Assembly (NCBI GenBank): GCA_033439265.1
Contig: JAVTVX010000035.1
Coordinates: forward strand, 16,518,001 to 16,582,000
Origin: Dillenia suffruticosa
Lineage: Eukaryota; Streptophyta; Magnoliopsida; Dilleniales; Dilleniaceae
Direction: 5' to 3'
Length of the DNA: 64,000 nucleotides
Shown here: one piece after another, positions 1 through 11,440 of the stretch
Layout: each line of letters starts with the position of its first letter
How positions within the stretch are numbered: position 1 is the first letter of the stretch
The notes under the pieces: model-generated
Database searches by the model: none
What the model was told of the DNA's origin: nothing
The model's input: the letters and a program-made list of their open reading frames with translations, nothing else
Program-made: the position numbers and the translations under genes

Positions 1-215
1 TTTTTAATCATCGCAATTAAATATTGTTTTACAGACGGTTGTGATACCTTTCTTACAGTTGATAAATTTTTCTTCACGGACATTTTAGTCAATTGAGAAA
101 AACCTATATTTTTCGATGGTTTTGTCATAGGGCGTCTTTATAAACCATAAAAACCGTCACTAAAAGTCACCATCATTAAAAATTATTGTCAGCACAACGC
201 TTTAATTTTGTAGTG
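1..215. mobile_element. Terminal piece of a CACTA-type DNA transposon
   Basis: The stretch ends in GTAGTG, the inverse of the CACTAC terminus of En/Spm (CACTA) elements. It carries short motifs built on gacgg and cgtcacta, like the subterminal repeats of the two CACTA-like elements further along the window. Immediately after base 215 the sequence resumes as gypsy LTR, matching the 3' LTR around 10,722 onward, so the element sits inside the LTR. The rest lies left of the window and no transposase is visible. Confidence 0.6.
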
Positions 216-935
216 TATTTAAAAACTTTGACTTTTATGATGATCATTGATATATTTGATTACAATAAAAAATGTTTTAGGAATATTATTTGATATATCC
301 ACACCCACCCTCATTCATTGCATAACCTGTAATTCCACTCACTGAGTATTGTTTATATTCATTCCTTTCATTTTATTTTTACAAAGAACGTTTAGTTTCG
401 AGATTAGCTATTGTCTTGAGCTGGACCAAAAATATTTTGAGAATCTTTTCGTGTATTGGTTTCTTTTGCTTATATTTTGAGATATTAGTGGACTCTTGAG
501 AAAGTATGATAGTAACCATTTTTGAAAAATTATTTTAAATACTATTTTTGCTGATTTTGAACATGAATTTCGTTTGGTTTCGTAAACATATATTGTGAAC
601 CAATTGATTTACCGAAAGTTTATTTGGAAATTGACTTTGATTGAGTTCGTTTGGATCTCTTGAGTAGCAACTTGTTTTATATCCTGTGGATTTGATTGAA
701 ATGGTCAATTTAACCTTGTGCATATACTTGGATTTGAATGACCAGATTGACCCTATACATGCATGTTTAACAGGGATGGACCGGCCTAGTCTTTTGGTTG
801 TGTGATAAATACATGTTGATTTATTTTAGATTTATTGAATTATTTTAGAAAATAAATAGATATCGGTGAATGGTTTGTGATACTTTGGTATATAGGTTAA
901 ACTTACCCATGTTTTGGGATAACGCGGCAGTTGTC
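216..935 (+). repeat. Remnant of the 5' LTR of the gypsy element
   Basis: This segment aligns by eye, with many substitutions and small indels, to about 10,722-11,440. Shared blocks include the gatgctcattgatatatttg-type start, tccacacc..ccctcattcattgca, attttgagaatct..gtattggtttc and ggatatcggtgaatg. It is interpreted as the 3' part of the 5' LTR. It is cut on the left by the CACTA end and on the right by the inverted-repeat junction near 916-982. Confidence 0.7.
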
Positions 936-982
936 ACGGCCCGACCTACAAGCTGAGAGCACGACAACCGCCGCGTTATCCC
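916..982. repeat. 20-bp inverted repeat at an LTR tail-to-tail junction
   Basis: The arms at 916-935 and 963-982 are reverse complements with one mismatch, around a 27-base loop. The left arm belongs to the plus-strand LTR. The right arm, read on the minus strand, leads into the LTR-like end GGGCCGTGACA. The palindrome is best explained by two related LTR ends meeting in opposite orientation. Confidence 0.7.
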
Positions 983-2700
983 GAACCATTTTGTAAACCC
1001 CACTCCATATCTCCAAATAACGCTAGACATTTCAATATTCCAAACATTTTTAAAATAAGTTTGAATCATCCATCTGCCAGTTCAACCATCCAAACAAATC
1101 TCAAACAATTAAAATAAATTCACCAAACAATCCAAATATCCCAATAAAACCAATAAGTGTTGCAATAGAAATTTTACACCAAATAATGAGAGTCACAAAA
1201 TAACAAATAAAGATTTTTCATTATTACCCAAAATAAATAAATAAATGTTTAATAAAAATCAAACTTTTAAAAGTTTACAAAACTCTCTCCATAGGTCCAA
1301 TCCATATAGTTCTCATAACTAGTATCTATTGAAGATCAACAAAAGATATTTCTTCTGACCAGGAACCAGATGAGGACTAAGTCTCCAAACTAGACTTCCT
1401 CTAAAAAGAGATAGAAAGAGAGGGGTATCTATAACATAATTTGTGAGTAGAGTGCAATGACATATTGAGTATAATGAGGGGTAAAGGTGGTTGTGCCAAA
1501 TAAGCATTCAAATATAGTCAAATGCAATACTAAAATGTCATTACACAAAATAAATTATAACAAATTTCTCAAGACTCGTATGTTTCCATTAGCAACCACT
1601 TTTATTTTGCTTTTAATTTTCCCGAGGTCTTTGCCGAAACCATATTTCTACTAATGGTCGTTCGTAGATTCTACAAAGGGTTTTTGCACAATTTTCATAA
1701 AAATATTCCTCGTCCTTGACATTGGTCCAAAATACCGTGAGGTGCAGCCATATTATTATCGGCAACTTGAGGGGTTCTCCATCCCGCCGTCACCAAACCC
1801 AATTTTAATTCAGGCTTATCTACACCACCTTGGTGGTCTCAATCCATGGAAAAACTTAGACTATAGTCGTTTATTTTTTCATACACCATGTTACAAAATC
1901 TATTTCACATGTCAATATTATAACCATTCAGAATGCAATAAATTTTCACAATTCCCAATCATAATTTAATTGTTACATGATACAAACAGTTCAAAAAATC
2001 AAGGATAGAGTCATGGATTGATCAAATCATTTAAGTTGGGCACACCACGATCACAAACATGTGACAAATCAATTTCAAAATATATTTCAAAAATCAAGAT
2101 TTATAGTTTTTTTTATCATTCATACTCAATATAACCATCTACTTATAGTGTTAGGGAGGCTAATCACTCCCAGTCTTCTCCACAACAAGTGACTTGAGTT
2201 GGTCAGTCTTGCTTAATCCCTAAGGAACATCATCGAGTAACAAAAAATTATCAATATGTATCATTTCATGTCAACCCATAACCTTAACATTCAAAAGCTA
2301 ACTTTTCTCTCACTTTTGGTGGCCTAAAATCCTCTAAATCCAATTGGATAGGTAACTAAATAAATTAAAACTTGGATTATGAAGATTATAATACCTTAAT
2401 TTCATTTCCAAAATGATCCGTCCCATTTGAGTTACACCAAACCCCTTAGATTTTCCCTTTTATGGCAATACTAGATCTTTAAATTCGTCCAAAACCAAGG
2501 CTAAAATCGAACTTTGGGGAGTTTGATGAGTAGTTGGAGCATTTGATCTTTTCTTTTGGGGGTGATCGGCTTGGGTTTCGGAAGAGAGAGAGAGCTCAAT
2601 GATGGGTTTGGGAGAGAAGAATAGAATAGTCTAGAAAGTGAAGTGAGTTCTTAAGTCTTATCTGGAGTTTCATTTCCCCTTTTATCTATAACTTATTTTC
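934..2700 (-). repeat. Reverse-oriented gypsy-like LTR fragment
   Basis: Read on the minus strand, this stretch has the layout of a long chromovirus-type LTR. A CT-rich leader with gagctctctctctcttcc lies near 2,600, a ggtgacggcgggatgg block near 1,790, and the LTR terminates in gtcgggccgtgaca at 934. It is related to, but clearly diverged from, the plus-strand LTR of the neighbouring element. No coding region goes with it, so it may be a solo or truncated LTR. The right edge is uncertain. Confidence 0.5.
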
Positions 2701-3329
2701 ATTATTTGGTTAGTTGCTTCCTTCACTTCTAAATTGCACCAAGTGCCCACTATATCATTTGGATTATTTAGAGACTCAACCCAACAAGTTTAAGTATTTG
2801 AAATTCTATTTATTAAGAAAAAAATGTTTGATGATAAGTAGGGAAGATTGAGATGAAAAATAAAATTTATAGATAATAAATTTAAAAATATTAAAATTTT
2901 GGAATGTTAAAAAATATGAAATATATTATAAATTTTGTATTATGAAATTAAAGAATTTATGTGGCATGGTGGTGGTACTCTTTTTAGAGACTTAGCAGAT
3001 TTAAGGTTCAAATTTTCAAGAATGCAAGTGTCGATGACAATTTGAAGAATTTGCAAGTGGAAGCCAAAGTTCAATTCTCCTACGCAACTACAAGTGTTGA
3101 CACTAATGGAAGAAATTGAATGTTGTTGACAAGAATTTACAAGTCCAATAGTCAAAGAGAAACAAAGTAATGGAAATGAAAGTGTATTGACGAGGTTGTG
3201 CTGAGAAGGTAATACCGAGAACTAAGAGTGACTATCGAGAAGTTCCAATGACTGCAAGGGGATACCGAGAGGGACCCATTGAGGAGAAATAGAAAATGAC
3301 AACACAAGTGTTCATGTCCATGGTGTTAA
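2701..3329. other. Unassigned AT-rich sequence
   Basis: No gene or clear repeat was recognised. This lies between the reversed LTR fragment and the GTCGAC repeat tract, in the leader region upstream of the gypsy gag. Confidence 0.4.
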
Positions 3330-3640
3330 TAGAGTTGTGTCGACACTAGAGTGTTGTATTTAGTGTTCTTGTTTGTGTCAACACAAATAAAGTTGTGTCA
3401 ACACCCATCAAATATAAGAATGTTCATGTCAACACAAGGGTGTTTGTGTCGAACATAGGGCAGCTTGTGTAGACACGAAGAGGGTTGTGTCGACACAAGG
3501 GTGTTTATGTTGATACAATCAAGGTTGTGTCAACATAAGTTTACGTGTTGGCCATACAATCCTCTTATGTTGATTTAGATGAATGGGATTGTGTCGACAT
3601 AAAGCTCATTCAACATGTTTATGTTAGTGTAAGTGTCGAT
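3330..3640. repeat. Degenerate tandem array of a GTCGAC-centred motif
   Basis: About a dozen imperfect copies of a palindromic unit of the form tTGTGTCGACACAa, or its decayed form gTGTCAACACa, follow one another at roughly 20-30 base spacing, often joined by ggtgttt. Better copies lie near 3,333, 3,375, 3,396, 3,425, 3,446, 3,486 and 3,589. Many changes are C-to-T or G-to-A, as expected of cytosine-methylation decay. The array lies just upstream of the presumed primer-binding site of the gypsy element. Confidence 0.65.
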
Positions 3641-3911
3641 ACTGAATACAAATCAAAGTTTATCGAATACCGACGACTCTAATACCTGAACACATAAAAT
3701 TGGCAACTTATCAACCATGTGCCTAAGGAGTTCTTGGACAGTCCAAGGGAAAGAAATTCACATTTATATCTAATTAATTATTTTTCCACAATTTCACAAA
3801 ATATAAAAATTTTTAAATAGCCCATTTAGAATTAACATTACAATCCAGACCTATCCAATATTACAACATTTGTCACGTGCTCGATCCTAGAATCAGACAT
3901 AACAATTTTAT
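3641..3911 (+). repeat. Possible end of the gypsy 5' LTR
   Basis: The last 35 bases before the primer-binding site (about 3,871-3,905; ttgtcacgtgctcg and then ACA) resemble, base for base at many positions, the terminal segment of the reversed LTR near 934-970. This suggests the true LTR end is here and that the material from about 935 to 3,870 was inserted or rearranged into it. The upstream part (3,641-3,870) is unassigned. Confidence 0.4.
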
Positions 3912-3923
3912 TGGTATAAAAGT
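3912..3923 (+). other. Primer-binding site of the gypsy element
   Basis: TGGTATAAAAGT followed by ttagac resembles the initiator tRNA-Met complementary site TGGTATCAGAGC found next to the 5' LTR of most plant LTR retrotransposons. It precedes gag-like coding sequence by about 230 bases on the same strand. Confidence 0.55.
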
Positions 3924-4149
3924 TTAGACTCTTGTTTTGCAAAACTTAGAAAGGTTTCATATTTTTCCAAGTATTTTCAAAAGTTTTCAATTGTTTTCAA
4001 ATTATTTTTAAGTTTTGGTATTCAAAGTATTTTCAAAAGGTTTTTAAAACCTCCTATGGGTTCTAGAAAGTTGCGTTTATTTTTAGGGTGTAGATGTTTA
4101 GAGTTTCACCTAATCTTGTGTGATAAATACAGTTTTTAATTTTGTAGAA

Positions 4150-5470
4150 CTACAATACCTCCCAGATGAATAATAAGGAATGTCAATGAAATTCTTCCAC
4201 CATCTCCTCAATCAAAGGCCGCATCGTCTTTGCATACGCCTCCTCCGACTCCTATTCACCCGGCCCCACCAACTAGGACTTCAGCCCTACCATTTGTTGC
4301 ACTCCAATAAGTGATGGAGTGGTAGATAGCCTATGAGACTCAAATACAGGCTCCACCACAAACACCAGCCACTCCTCCGATTTCTACCTCTGCATCGAAT
4401 GCCCCGATAGTACCACCTCCTCATTCGATTGTTGTTTCAACCAACCACCCTACTATCGAGTTGTCGAAATTGATCAAAAGGCAAGACAATTCATATGTGA
4501 AATATTTTCGGGCACAAGTGATGCATCGGTGGCCAAGGATTGGATTGGCCGTGTTCAAGAGACCATCGTCGATATGAGGTTAAACGATGAATTGAAATTG
4601 ATGGTGGCGATTCGATTATTGGACAAAAGTGTCCGTTCTTGGTGGGCATGTGAAGAGTAGGTGTTTTTCTTCTCCGACTTGGCATGAATTCCTTAGAAAA
4701 TTCAACGCAAAGTACTACACCTGCCTATATAAAGATCAAAAGCGGGAGGAATTTTTCAAGTTGGTGTAAGAAAACAAAACGGTGATTGAATATGAAATAA
4801 AGTTTAGGGAGTTATATTCATATGTTCCGAAGTTCATTAACTCTAAAGAGTACTTGTATGCTAAGTTTGAAACGAGTTTGAATTTGAACATAAGGGAGAA
4901 GTTGTCGGTGATCGAAACCAATACATATAAGGATATGTTGTAATTAGTCTTGCAAGCCAAGAAGATGGTGATAGAGCAGAGGAAAGTTAGAGAGTGTCAT
5001 GGCAATAAAAGGAGGTCCAGATTCACTTCAGTCTAAGGCCTCGAGAAGAATACGAGCATGGACTCCTATAGTGGTATTTCTATTTCTAAATCTATTGACT
5101 CTCCACAAGGCCAACAACTACCTCAGTTTGGTGCTCCCACAGCTAGCGCCGCCTCCATAAGTAAGACAATGGGGAGTAAGAACCCTTGCCTAAATTGCAA
5201 GAAATTTCACTTCGGGTTTTGTAGGGAACTGCAAAGATACTACCAATGTGGGAAGGAAAGGCATTTCTGTAACAATTGCCTTAAATTGGGAATGAGCGGA
5301 GAAAGAAACCAACCGGGTCGGGACCAATTTAGCGGATCTAGGGGTGGCCAAACCAATACCCCCACTCATTTATCAAATACTATTGGACGGGGATCAGGAG
5401 CAACATGGTAGCCATTCCTCCCCAACGTTCTCAACCAAGGACTCAGATAAGGATTTATGCCATGACAAAT
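4150..5470 (+). pseudogene. gag: Ty3/gypsy gag (decayed)
   Basis: Decayed capsid/nucleocapsid gene of a Ty3/gypsy retrotransposon. Translation in changing frames shows the Retrotrans_gag core near 4,640-4,930: a TWHEFL block, a KYY..KREEFFKL block, then IEYEIKFRELYSYVPKF. A nucleocapsid part follows at 5,058-5,411, with CLNCKKFHFGFC and YQCGKERHFCNNC, the second a degenerate CX2CX4HX4C zinc knuckle. Stops at the plus-strand TAG/TAA near 4,660, 4,768 and 5,034 break the frame, so no functional Gag can be made. Confidence 0.75.
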
Positions 5471-5939
5471 CAAGAAGCTCAGGCTAACCCAAACGTTGTC
5501 ACAGGTACCTCCCCCTAATCTTTTCCATGGTGATTTGAAAGTGATGATATAAGTGTCCTATAATTGGTGATGATTGAGTTAGGGATATGCCATTGCATAG
5601 TTAACCCATGGAATTCCTTTAAGTGAGTATCACTCAATAAGTGATTACTCGGCGGGTCCGAGAATCCCTTTTTAGTTGTAACTAGTTTGGGGCCAAAAGA
5701 TACTGAACCCTACAGATCCATTATAGCCTTTAAGTCTAAAACCGTAAATTCTAAAGTCTTATGTATATACATACATGTGATTAGTATAATGGTAAAATCA
5801 TGTTTAGAAGTGGGGATCTTTATGGTAGGAAAACATATGATGTATTTATGATTGTGGTGTAATGCCATGATATGGAGGGTCATCCGTAGAGTATGCATTT
5901 TGAAGATTAACTAATAATTGTTTGATGGTTTACATTAAA

Positions 5940-6290
5940 TAGGTTCAATGAAAATTTTTTATATCGATACTCGCGTGCTTATTGATACTAATTATAATAA
6001 TTCATTTGCGAATATAGGGTTTGCTAAGCATGCCAATAGACTCTTGAGTCCCCTTGATGAAGAATTATTAGTGATCACTTCATTGGGTAAGCAGTTGGTT
6101 AGAAACACGGTGTATAAGAGTTGTGATGTGATAATTGGGAAGACAACTCTCCAGACGAACTTGATTTTGTTAGAAATGAGAGATTTTGATGCCATACTAG
6201 GTATGAATTGATTACACTTTTATCGAGTTTCGGTAGATTGATTCAATAAGGAGATAGAGTTTCGTAGATCAGGCTGTTCCTTGTAGTGAG
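5940..6290 (+). pseudogene. Gypsy aspartic protease (decayed)
   Basis: A retropepsin-like segment of the gypsy pol. The open stretch 5,948-6,211 begins with the expected LIDT, but the catalytic D-T/S-G triad reads D-T-N, so the active site is lost. Downstream, a conserved-looking block ending in ILLEMRDFDAILGMN matches the usual LDMxxFDVILGMDWL of plant gypsy proteases, then the frame stops at the position of the expected Trp. About 470 bases of poorly preserved linker separate it from gag. Confidence 0.7.
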
Positions 6291-6469
6291 CAACGGATAA
6301 TGTTGAGCTGTGTGATTTTAACAATGGAAGTAAAAAGACTAGTGTATAATGAACGTGATGCCTACCTTGCACACATCATTGACACCACAGTTAAGAGTGC
6401 CAACATGAAGAATGTTCTACCGATGAATGATTTTTTGGAAATCTTCCTAGACAAGTTGCCCAATTTGCC

Positions 6470-7190
6470 ACCAATCTAGAAGTTTGAATTTGTCATTGGT
6501 TTGGTTTCCGGCACCACATTGATTTCAATCCCTCCGAATAGGATGGCACCTGCAAAGTTGAAGGAGTTAAAAGTCCAACTTCAAGAGTTGTTAGATAAGA
6601 GGTTTATCAGACTAAATATCTCACCCTAGAGTGTTTCAGTTTTATTCGTGAAGAAGAAAGATGGTACTCTCTGATTGTGTATTGACTAGCGGTATCTAAA
6701 TAAGGTGACCATCAAGAACAAAAACCCCTTGTCAGGGATTGATCATTTGTTTGATCAGTTCCAAGGGGCTTCGATGTTCTCGAAAATAGATTTGAGCTCT
6801 AGGTACCATCAATTGAGGATAAAAGATGGTAATATTCACAAGACTATGCTTAGAATGCAGTATGGCCACTATGAGTTCCTAATTATGCCTTTTGCGTTGA
6901 CAAATGTTCCCGTAGTGTTCATAGACCTAATGAATAGGGTGTTCTACTCTTATTTGGATAAGTTCTTTATTGTGTTCATAGATAATATTTTGGTGTAATC
7001 AAAAAGTGATGAGGAACACTCGGACCATTTTCGAGGTGTGCTGTAAATCTTTCGGGAGAAGCAACTCTATATCAAATTCTCCAAGTGTGAGTTTTGATTG
7101 AGAGAGATTAGTTTCTTGGGGCATATACTATTCGAAAATGGGATTTTTGTAGACCCAAAAAGGATAGAAGCAATCTTGAAATGAGAACAA
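6470..7190 (+). pseudogene. pol: Gypsy reverse transcriptase (decayed)
   Basis: Reverse transcriptase domain of the same element. Landmarks in order: a [18 protein letters not shown] start near 6,530, FVKKKDG near 6,650, a long open block 6,705-6,998 with [14 protein letters not shown] and [15 protein letters not shown], then FIDNILV at 6,975-6,995. The family motif is F/Y-x-D-D, so the second catalytic Asp has become Asn (codon AAT at 6,984-6,986). In-frame stops occur near 6,628, 6,673 and just after ILV. The linker then reads FSKCEF and ISFLGHI, as in gypsy pol. Confidence 0.85.
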
Positions 7191-7229
7191 CAGAAGAATG
7201 TCATCGAGGTGAGAAGTTTCCTCCGATTA

Positions 7230-7740
7230 GCAGTTTATTATCAAATATTTGTTAAGGGGTTCTCCATGATCGCACCTCCAATATCTAACTTGACTTGGAA
7301 GGGAGTCAAATTTGAGTGGGGTGACAAGTACAAGAGTAGCTTCTAAGAATTCAATATGAGGTTGACATCCGCTCCCATCCTTGTTTTCTCCATCAGTGGT
7401 AGTGATTAAGTTGTCTTTAGTAATACTAGCAGACAAGGTTTGGAGTGTGTTTGATGCAAGAAGATAAAACGATTGCCTATGCCTCTCGCCAATTAAAGAA
7501 GCATGAGTTAAACTATTCTACTCATGACCTAAAGTTAGCCATTATATGGCGACACTACTTGTATGAAGCTATGTACAAGATCTTCACCGACCACAAAAAA
7601 TTGAATTACTTGCTCACTCGAAAGGAACTAAATTTGAGGTAATGGATGTGGTTAGAATTAATTAAGAACTATGACTTAACAATAGATTACCACTTGGGTA
7701 AAAAAAAAGTACTCCTAGATGCTATAAACTACAAGTCTTC
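7230..7740 (+). pseudogene. pol: Gypsy RNase H domain (decayed)
   Basis: RNase H part of the gypsy polyprotein. About 7,230-7,440 holds the RT-RNase H connection (degenerate VRSFLGLAxYYRRFVKGFS region). The open frame 7,445-7,642 reads [20 protein letters not shown], then [18 protein letters not shown] and [10 protein letters not shown], the standard gypsy RNase H blocks. The frame resumes at 7,646 with WLELIKNYDLTIDYHLGKK, the family's conserved end. A TAA after LNLR and missing bases elsewhere inactivate it. Confidence 0.85.
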
Positions 7741-7849
7741 TTTTTTGGCATCTCATGGGAGTTCTTATCTCTTATACTTGGTAAGACACTATACACTTGG
7801 AGTTGGGTTGACAATGATGAGTATGATGCACTTTGGGCCAAGTTTGAGA

Positions 7850-9240
7850 TGAGACCCACTTTGGTAGACCGTATTCGGGAGTTTCAAGCAACCGATAAGA
7901 AATTGAAAGGTATAGTTGAGAAAGTCCACAAGGGAGAAGGTAATGAATTTAAAATCAGAGATAACGATATGGTAATGTATGGGAAACGAATTTATGTACC
8001 CAAGAATGATGAACTCTGGAAAGCTATACTTGAGGAGGCACGCTCATCAGCTTAAGTGATGCATCCCGTGAGTAAAAAATGTATTAAACCATCAAGGAGA
8101 CTTATTGCTGGTCGGGGTTGAAACAGGAGATAACAGAATTTGTGACTAAATGTCTTATGCGCCAACAAGTCAAAGTTAAACATCAGAAGCTAGTAGACAT
8201 CCTCCAACCTTTACCGATTCCCTAGTAGAAGTAGGAACATATTACCATAGACTTTGTAGTTGGTTTGCCATATACTCTGAGTCGGCATGATGCCATTTCG
8301 GTGATAGTGGACTGGCTCACCAAGTCGGCATATTCTTATCGATTAGAAACTTCTACCCACTAGAGGGACTAGTAAAGCTATATATCAGTGAGATAGTGAG
8401 AATACATGGGGTCCGGTGTCTATAGTGTCAAACCGAGACCTTAGATTCACCTTTCGATTCTGGCCTAAGTTGTAAGAAGCCCTAGGGACTAAATTGAAGT
8501 TTAGCACAGCTTTCCACCCTCAGACTGATGAACAATCAAAGCATGCGATTCAAATCTTAGAGAACATGCTTAGGCATGTGTAATAGACTTCCAAGATAGT
8601 TTGGATGGGTACCTCCGATTGATTGAGTTTGCATATAACAATAATTTTCAAATTAGCATTGAGATGCCACCCTATAAGGCTATATATGGAAGAAAGTGTC
8701 AAACTCTGTTGTGTTGGGATGCGATAGAAGAGAGGAAGATTGAGAATGTTGAGTTAATTGAAACAACTGTAGAGAAAGTGAAGGTGATTAGGGAAAGAAT
8801 GAAGCTGGTTCAAGATAAATAAAAGAACTACGCCGACAGAAGGAAAAAAACCTTTGGAATTTGGGGTCGGAGATATGGTCTTTTTGAAGATATCACTTTG
8901 GAAGGGTATGATCCGATTCTGAAAATAAGGGAACCGAAGATTCAGTACGTTGGCCCTTTCAAAATCCTTGAGAGGATACAAAGGTGGCTTACCGACTTGA
9001 GTTGTCTCCAAATTTGATGAAGATCCATGATATATCCCATATGTCAATATTAAAGAAATATTTGCCAAATCTTTAACATATTTTGGAGACCTTACCGGTT
9101 GAATTAAGAGAGGACTTGAGCTTCAAAGTCTAACCCATAGGTATGCTTGATTGCCAAATCAAGAGATTGTGGAACAAATAAGTTTCTATTTTGAAGATCC
9201 CATGGAAAAGTGATCTAGTCGAAAAAGAGATTTGGGAACC
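7850..9240 (+). pseudogene. pol: Gypsy integrase with chromodomain-like tail (decayed)
   Basis: Integrase region of the same element. The H2C2 region is decayed (about 7,990-8,170). The catalytic core is readable in pieces: TIDFVVGLP-like near 8,250, SNRDLRFTFRFW near 8,430, LKFSTAFHPQTDEQS near 8,490. A long open block at 8,601-8,822 carries LRLIEFAYNNNFQ and YGRKCQTLLCWD, followed by the C-terminal EVGDxVFLKISxxKG and YVGPFKILERI blocks. The last part (about 9,170-9,240) resembles the end of a chromodomain. With the very long LTRs this suggests a Del/Tekay-like chromovirus, which is an inference. Confidence 0.75.
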
Positions 9241-9249
9241 CAAAAATAC

Positions 9250-11440
9250 TATGAAAAAACAATACCCCCATCTTTTTTGTATATAATTTTCTTTTAAATT
9301 TTGAAAATAAAATTTCTTTTTATGGGGTTAGAAATTATAATATTGAAAACACAAAAGAAAAAAAGAAGAAAAAAGATGGAAAAGAGAGAAAGAGAAGAGA
9401 AGAGAAAAAAGTCAAAACCATCTCCCCCGCTTTTATTATTATTTCTACTCCCTCTCTTCCTCCTCCACTTTCTCTCCTTTTACTCGAGAGCCTACACCCT
9501 CACTCTCACTTTCTCTCTCCCTCTCAGCTCACTTTCTTTCTTCCTCTCTCTTTGTTCTCTTCAAAAGCAACCAAGATCAAGTAAAATCTCATACATTAAG
9601 ACTTCTAAAACTCCAAAAAAAAAAACCCATTGGGGGTTGAGTCAAATGAGAGAAGTGAGTTTTCTAGATTGAGAAAATTTTAGGATTTTGGTTCAACAAA
9701 AGGTGAAATTAGTAGTTCCAATAAAGATAATTTTTCTTTCTTAACTTATAATTGAATTATTCTTACATGAAATTGTAATTTATGTTGAAATTTTGGATTT
9801 TGTAGAGAAAGAAAGTTTAAAATTTTGGTACAACTCGACTTGAAAACAAACTTAGTGACTCTATTTAAGGTAATCTTCTCCTCTTAACTAGATTTGAATT
9901 ATTTTATCATATTTTTTGGATTATTATGTTGAATTTTGAAGGATTAATTTTGGAGGTTTAGACCTAAAGTTTGTATAAGGATGAAATTGAGGGAAATATT
10001 AAATAAAAGATGGTTTTTTTAGATTTATGATATTTATTAAAATGATTTGAATATAAATTTGATGATGTTAGAAATTTATGATTAAGAAAATTTGGGGGAA
10101 AATCAACTAATTCCAAATTTAATTTATGATTAACGGTGAAATAGTATGTATTGTTTTAAGTTTAGACAATTAAAAGTTTAGGAAGAATTAATTTAGTTTC
10201 GAATTGTGAATTTGAAGTGTTGACCTTTTTTAAGAAATGAGTGGATTGTATGTTATATTTTAAATGAGTAAAATATTTTACTTAATTTTTTTAAATGATT
10301 TTTAAATATGGTTTGAAATATTTTTTGTGTATGAAATGTTTCTATACGTGAATTTGATATAATTATATATCTAATTTATTATAAATGAATAATATGTCAT
10401 GTTTTATGTGATATATTGAGTATGACTTGACTTGAGAAATAGTTTAATTAAATTTGGTACATGAAATAGATTTATGAATTATGTGAAATGGTGCATATAA
10501 TTGGTTTAGGGTGAGAGACTAAACTCCTATTAAATGATTAATCATTTCCCTTTACGATGTGACCCAACGGGGTGACGGGGTTGGTAGACCATGAAAAGTA
10601 ATCAAGCATGTGCAGCGCTTGATAGATTTTTGTCGAGAATAATGATTTTGGTTGTACCATGTTTAAAAAATATGAAATATGTTAAATGCAAAGATTTTAT
10701 TGTATCATGATTATTGGATTTAGTTAAAAATCCTTACTTTTATGATGCTCATTGATATATTTGTTCATAATGAAAAAGATTTTGGGTATACTTTTTAACA
10801 TATCCACACCACCCCTCATTCATTGCATTACATGTTATTCTAGTCATTGAATATTAATTATACTCATTTATCTCATTTCATTTTCACAAAAGACGTTTAA
10901 TTGGGAAATTAACCCTTGTCTTGAGTCCGACTAAAGATATTTTGAGAATCTCTTTAGGTATTGGTTTCTTTTGATTATATTTTGAGATATTAGCAAAATC
11001 TTAAAAAAACATTGGTTGTAACCATTTTTGAAAAACTATCTATAATACTATTTTTACTGATTTTGGATTTAAATTTTATTTGGTTTTGTATACGTATATT
11101 GAGAATTTATTGATTTACCGAAAATTTATTTGGAAACTGTCTTTGTAAGTTGGTTTGTATTTCTTAAATAGAGACTTGTTTTATATTTTTTGGATTTGAT
11201 TGAAATGACTGGTCTAGCCTTATATATATACTTGAATTTGAATGATCAGACTGACTTTATGCATGCATGTTTTGAATAAGAACAGACCGGACTGATCCTT
11301 TAGTTGTGTGGAATGCATATTGACTTATTTAGATTTATTGAATTATTTTAAAAAATGAATGGATATCGGTGAATGTGTTGTTGTAATTTGGTGTACAAGT
11401 TAGGATTACCCATATTTCGGGATAACACGACAATTATCGG
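9250..11440 (+). repeat. 3' LTR of the gypsy element
   Basis: About 2.2 kb follow the integrase without pol homology. They contain a purine-rich tract and a long CT-rich leader (about 9,420-9,560), typical of chromovirus LTRs. The right third (10,722-11,440) is the counterpart of 216-935. The LTR breaks off near 11,440, apparently some 25-35 bases short of its natural end as judged from related LTR ends near 934 and 3,905. A 123-codon open frame at 9,301-9,672 is low-complexity leader, not a gene. Confidence 0.65.

Noticed and set aside
9301..9672. 123-codon plus-strand open frame
   Set aside because: Lys/Glu- then Leu/Ser-rich translation of purine- and CT-rich LTR leader; no protein pattern.
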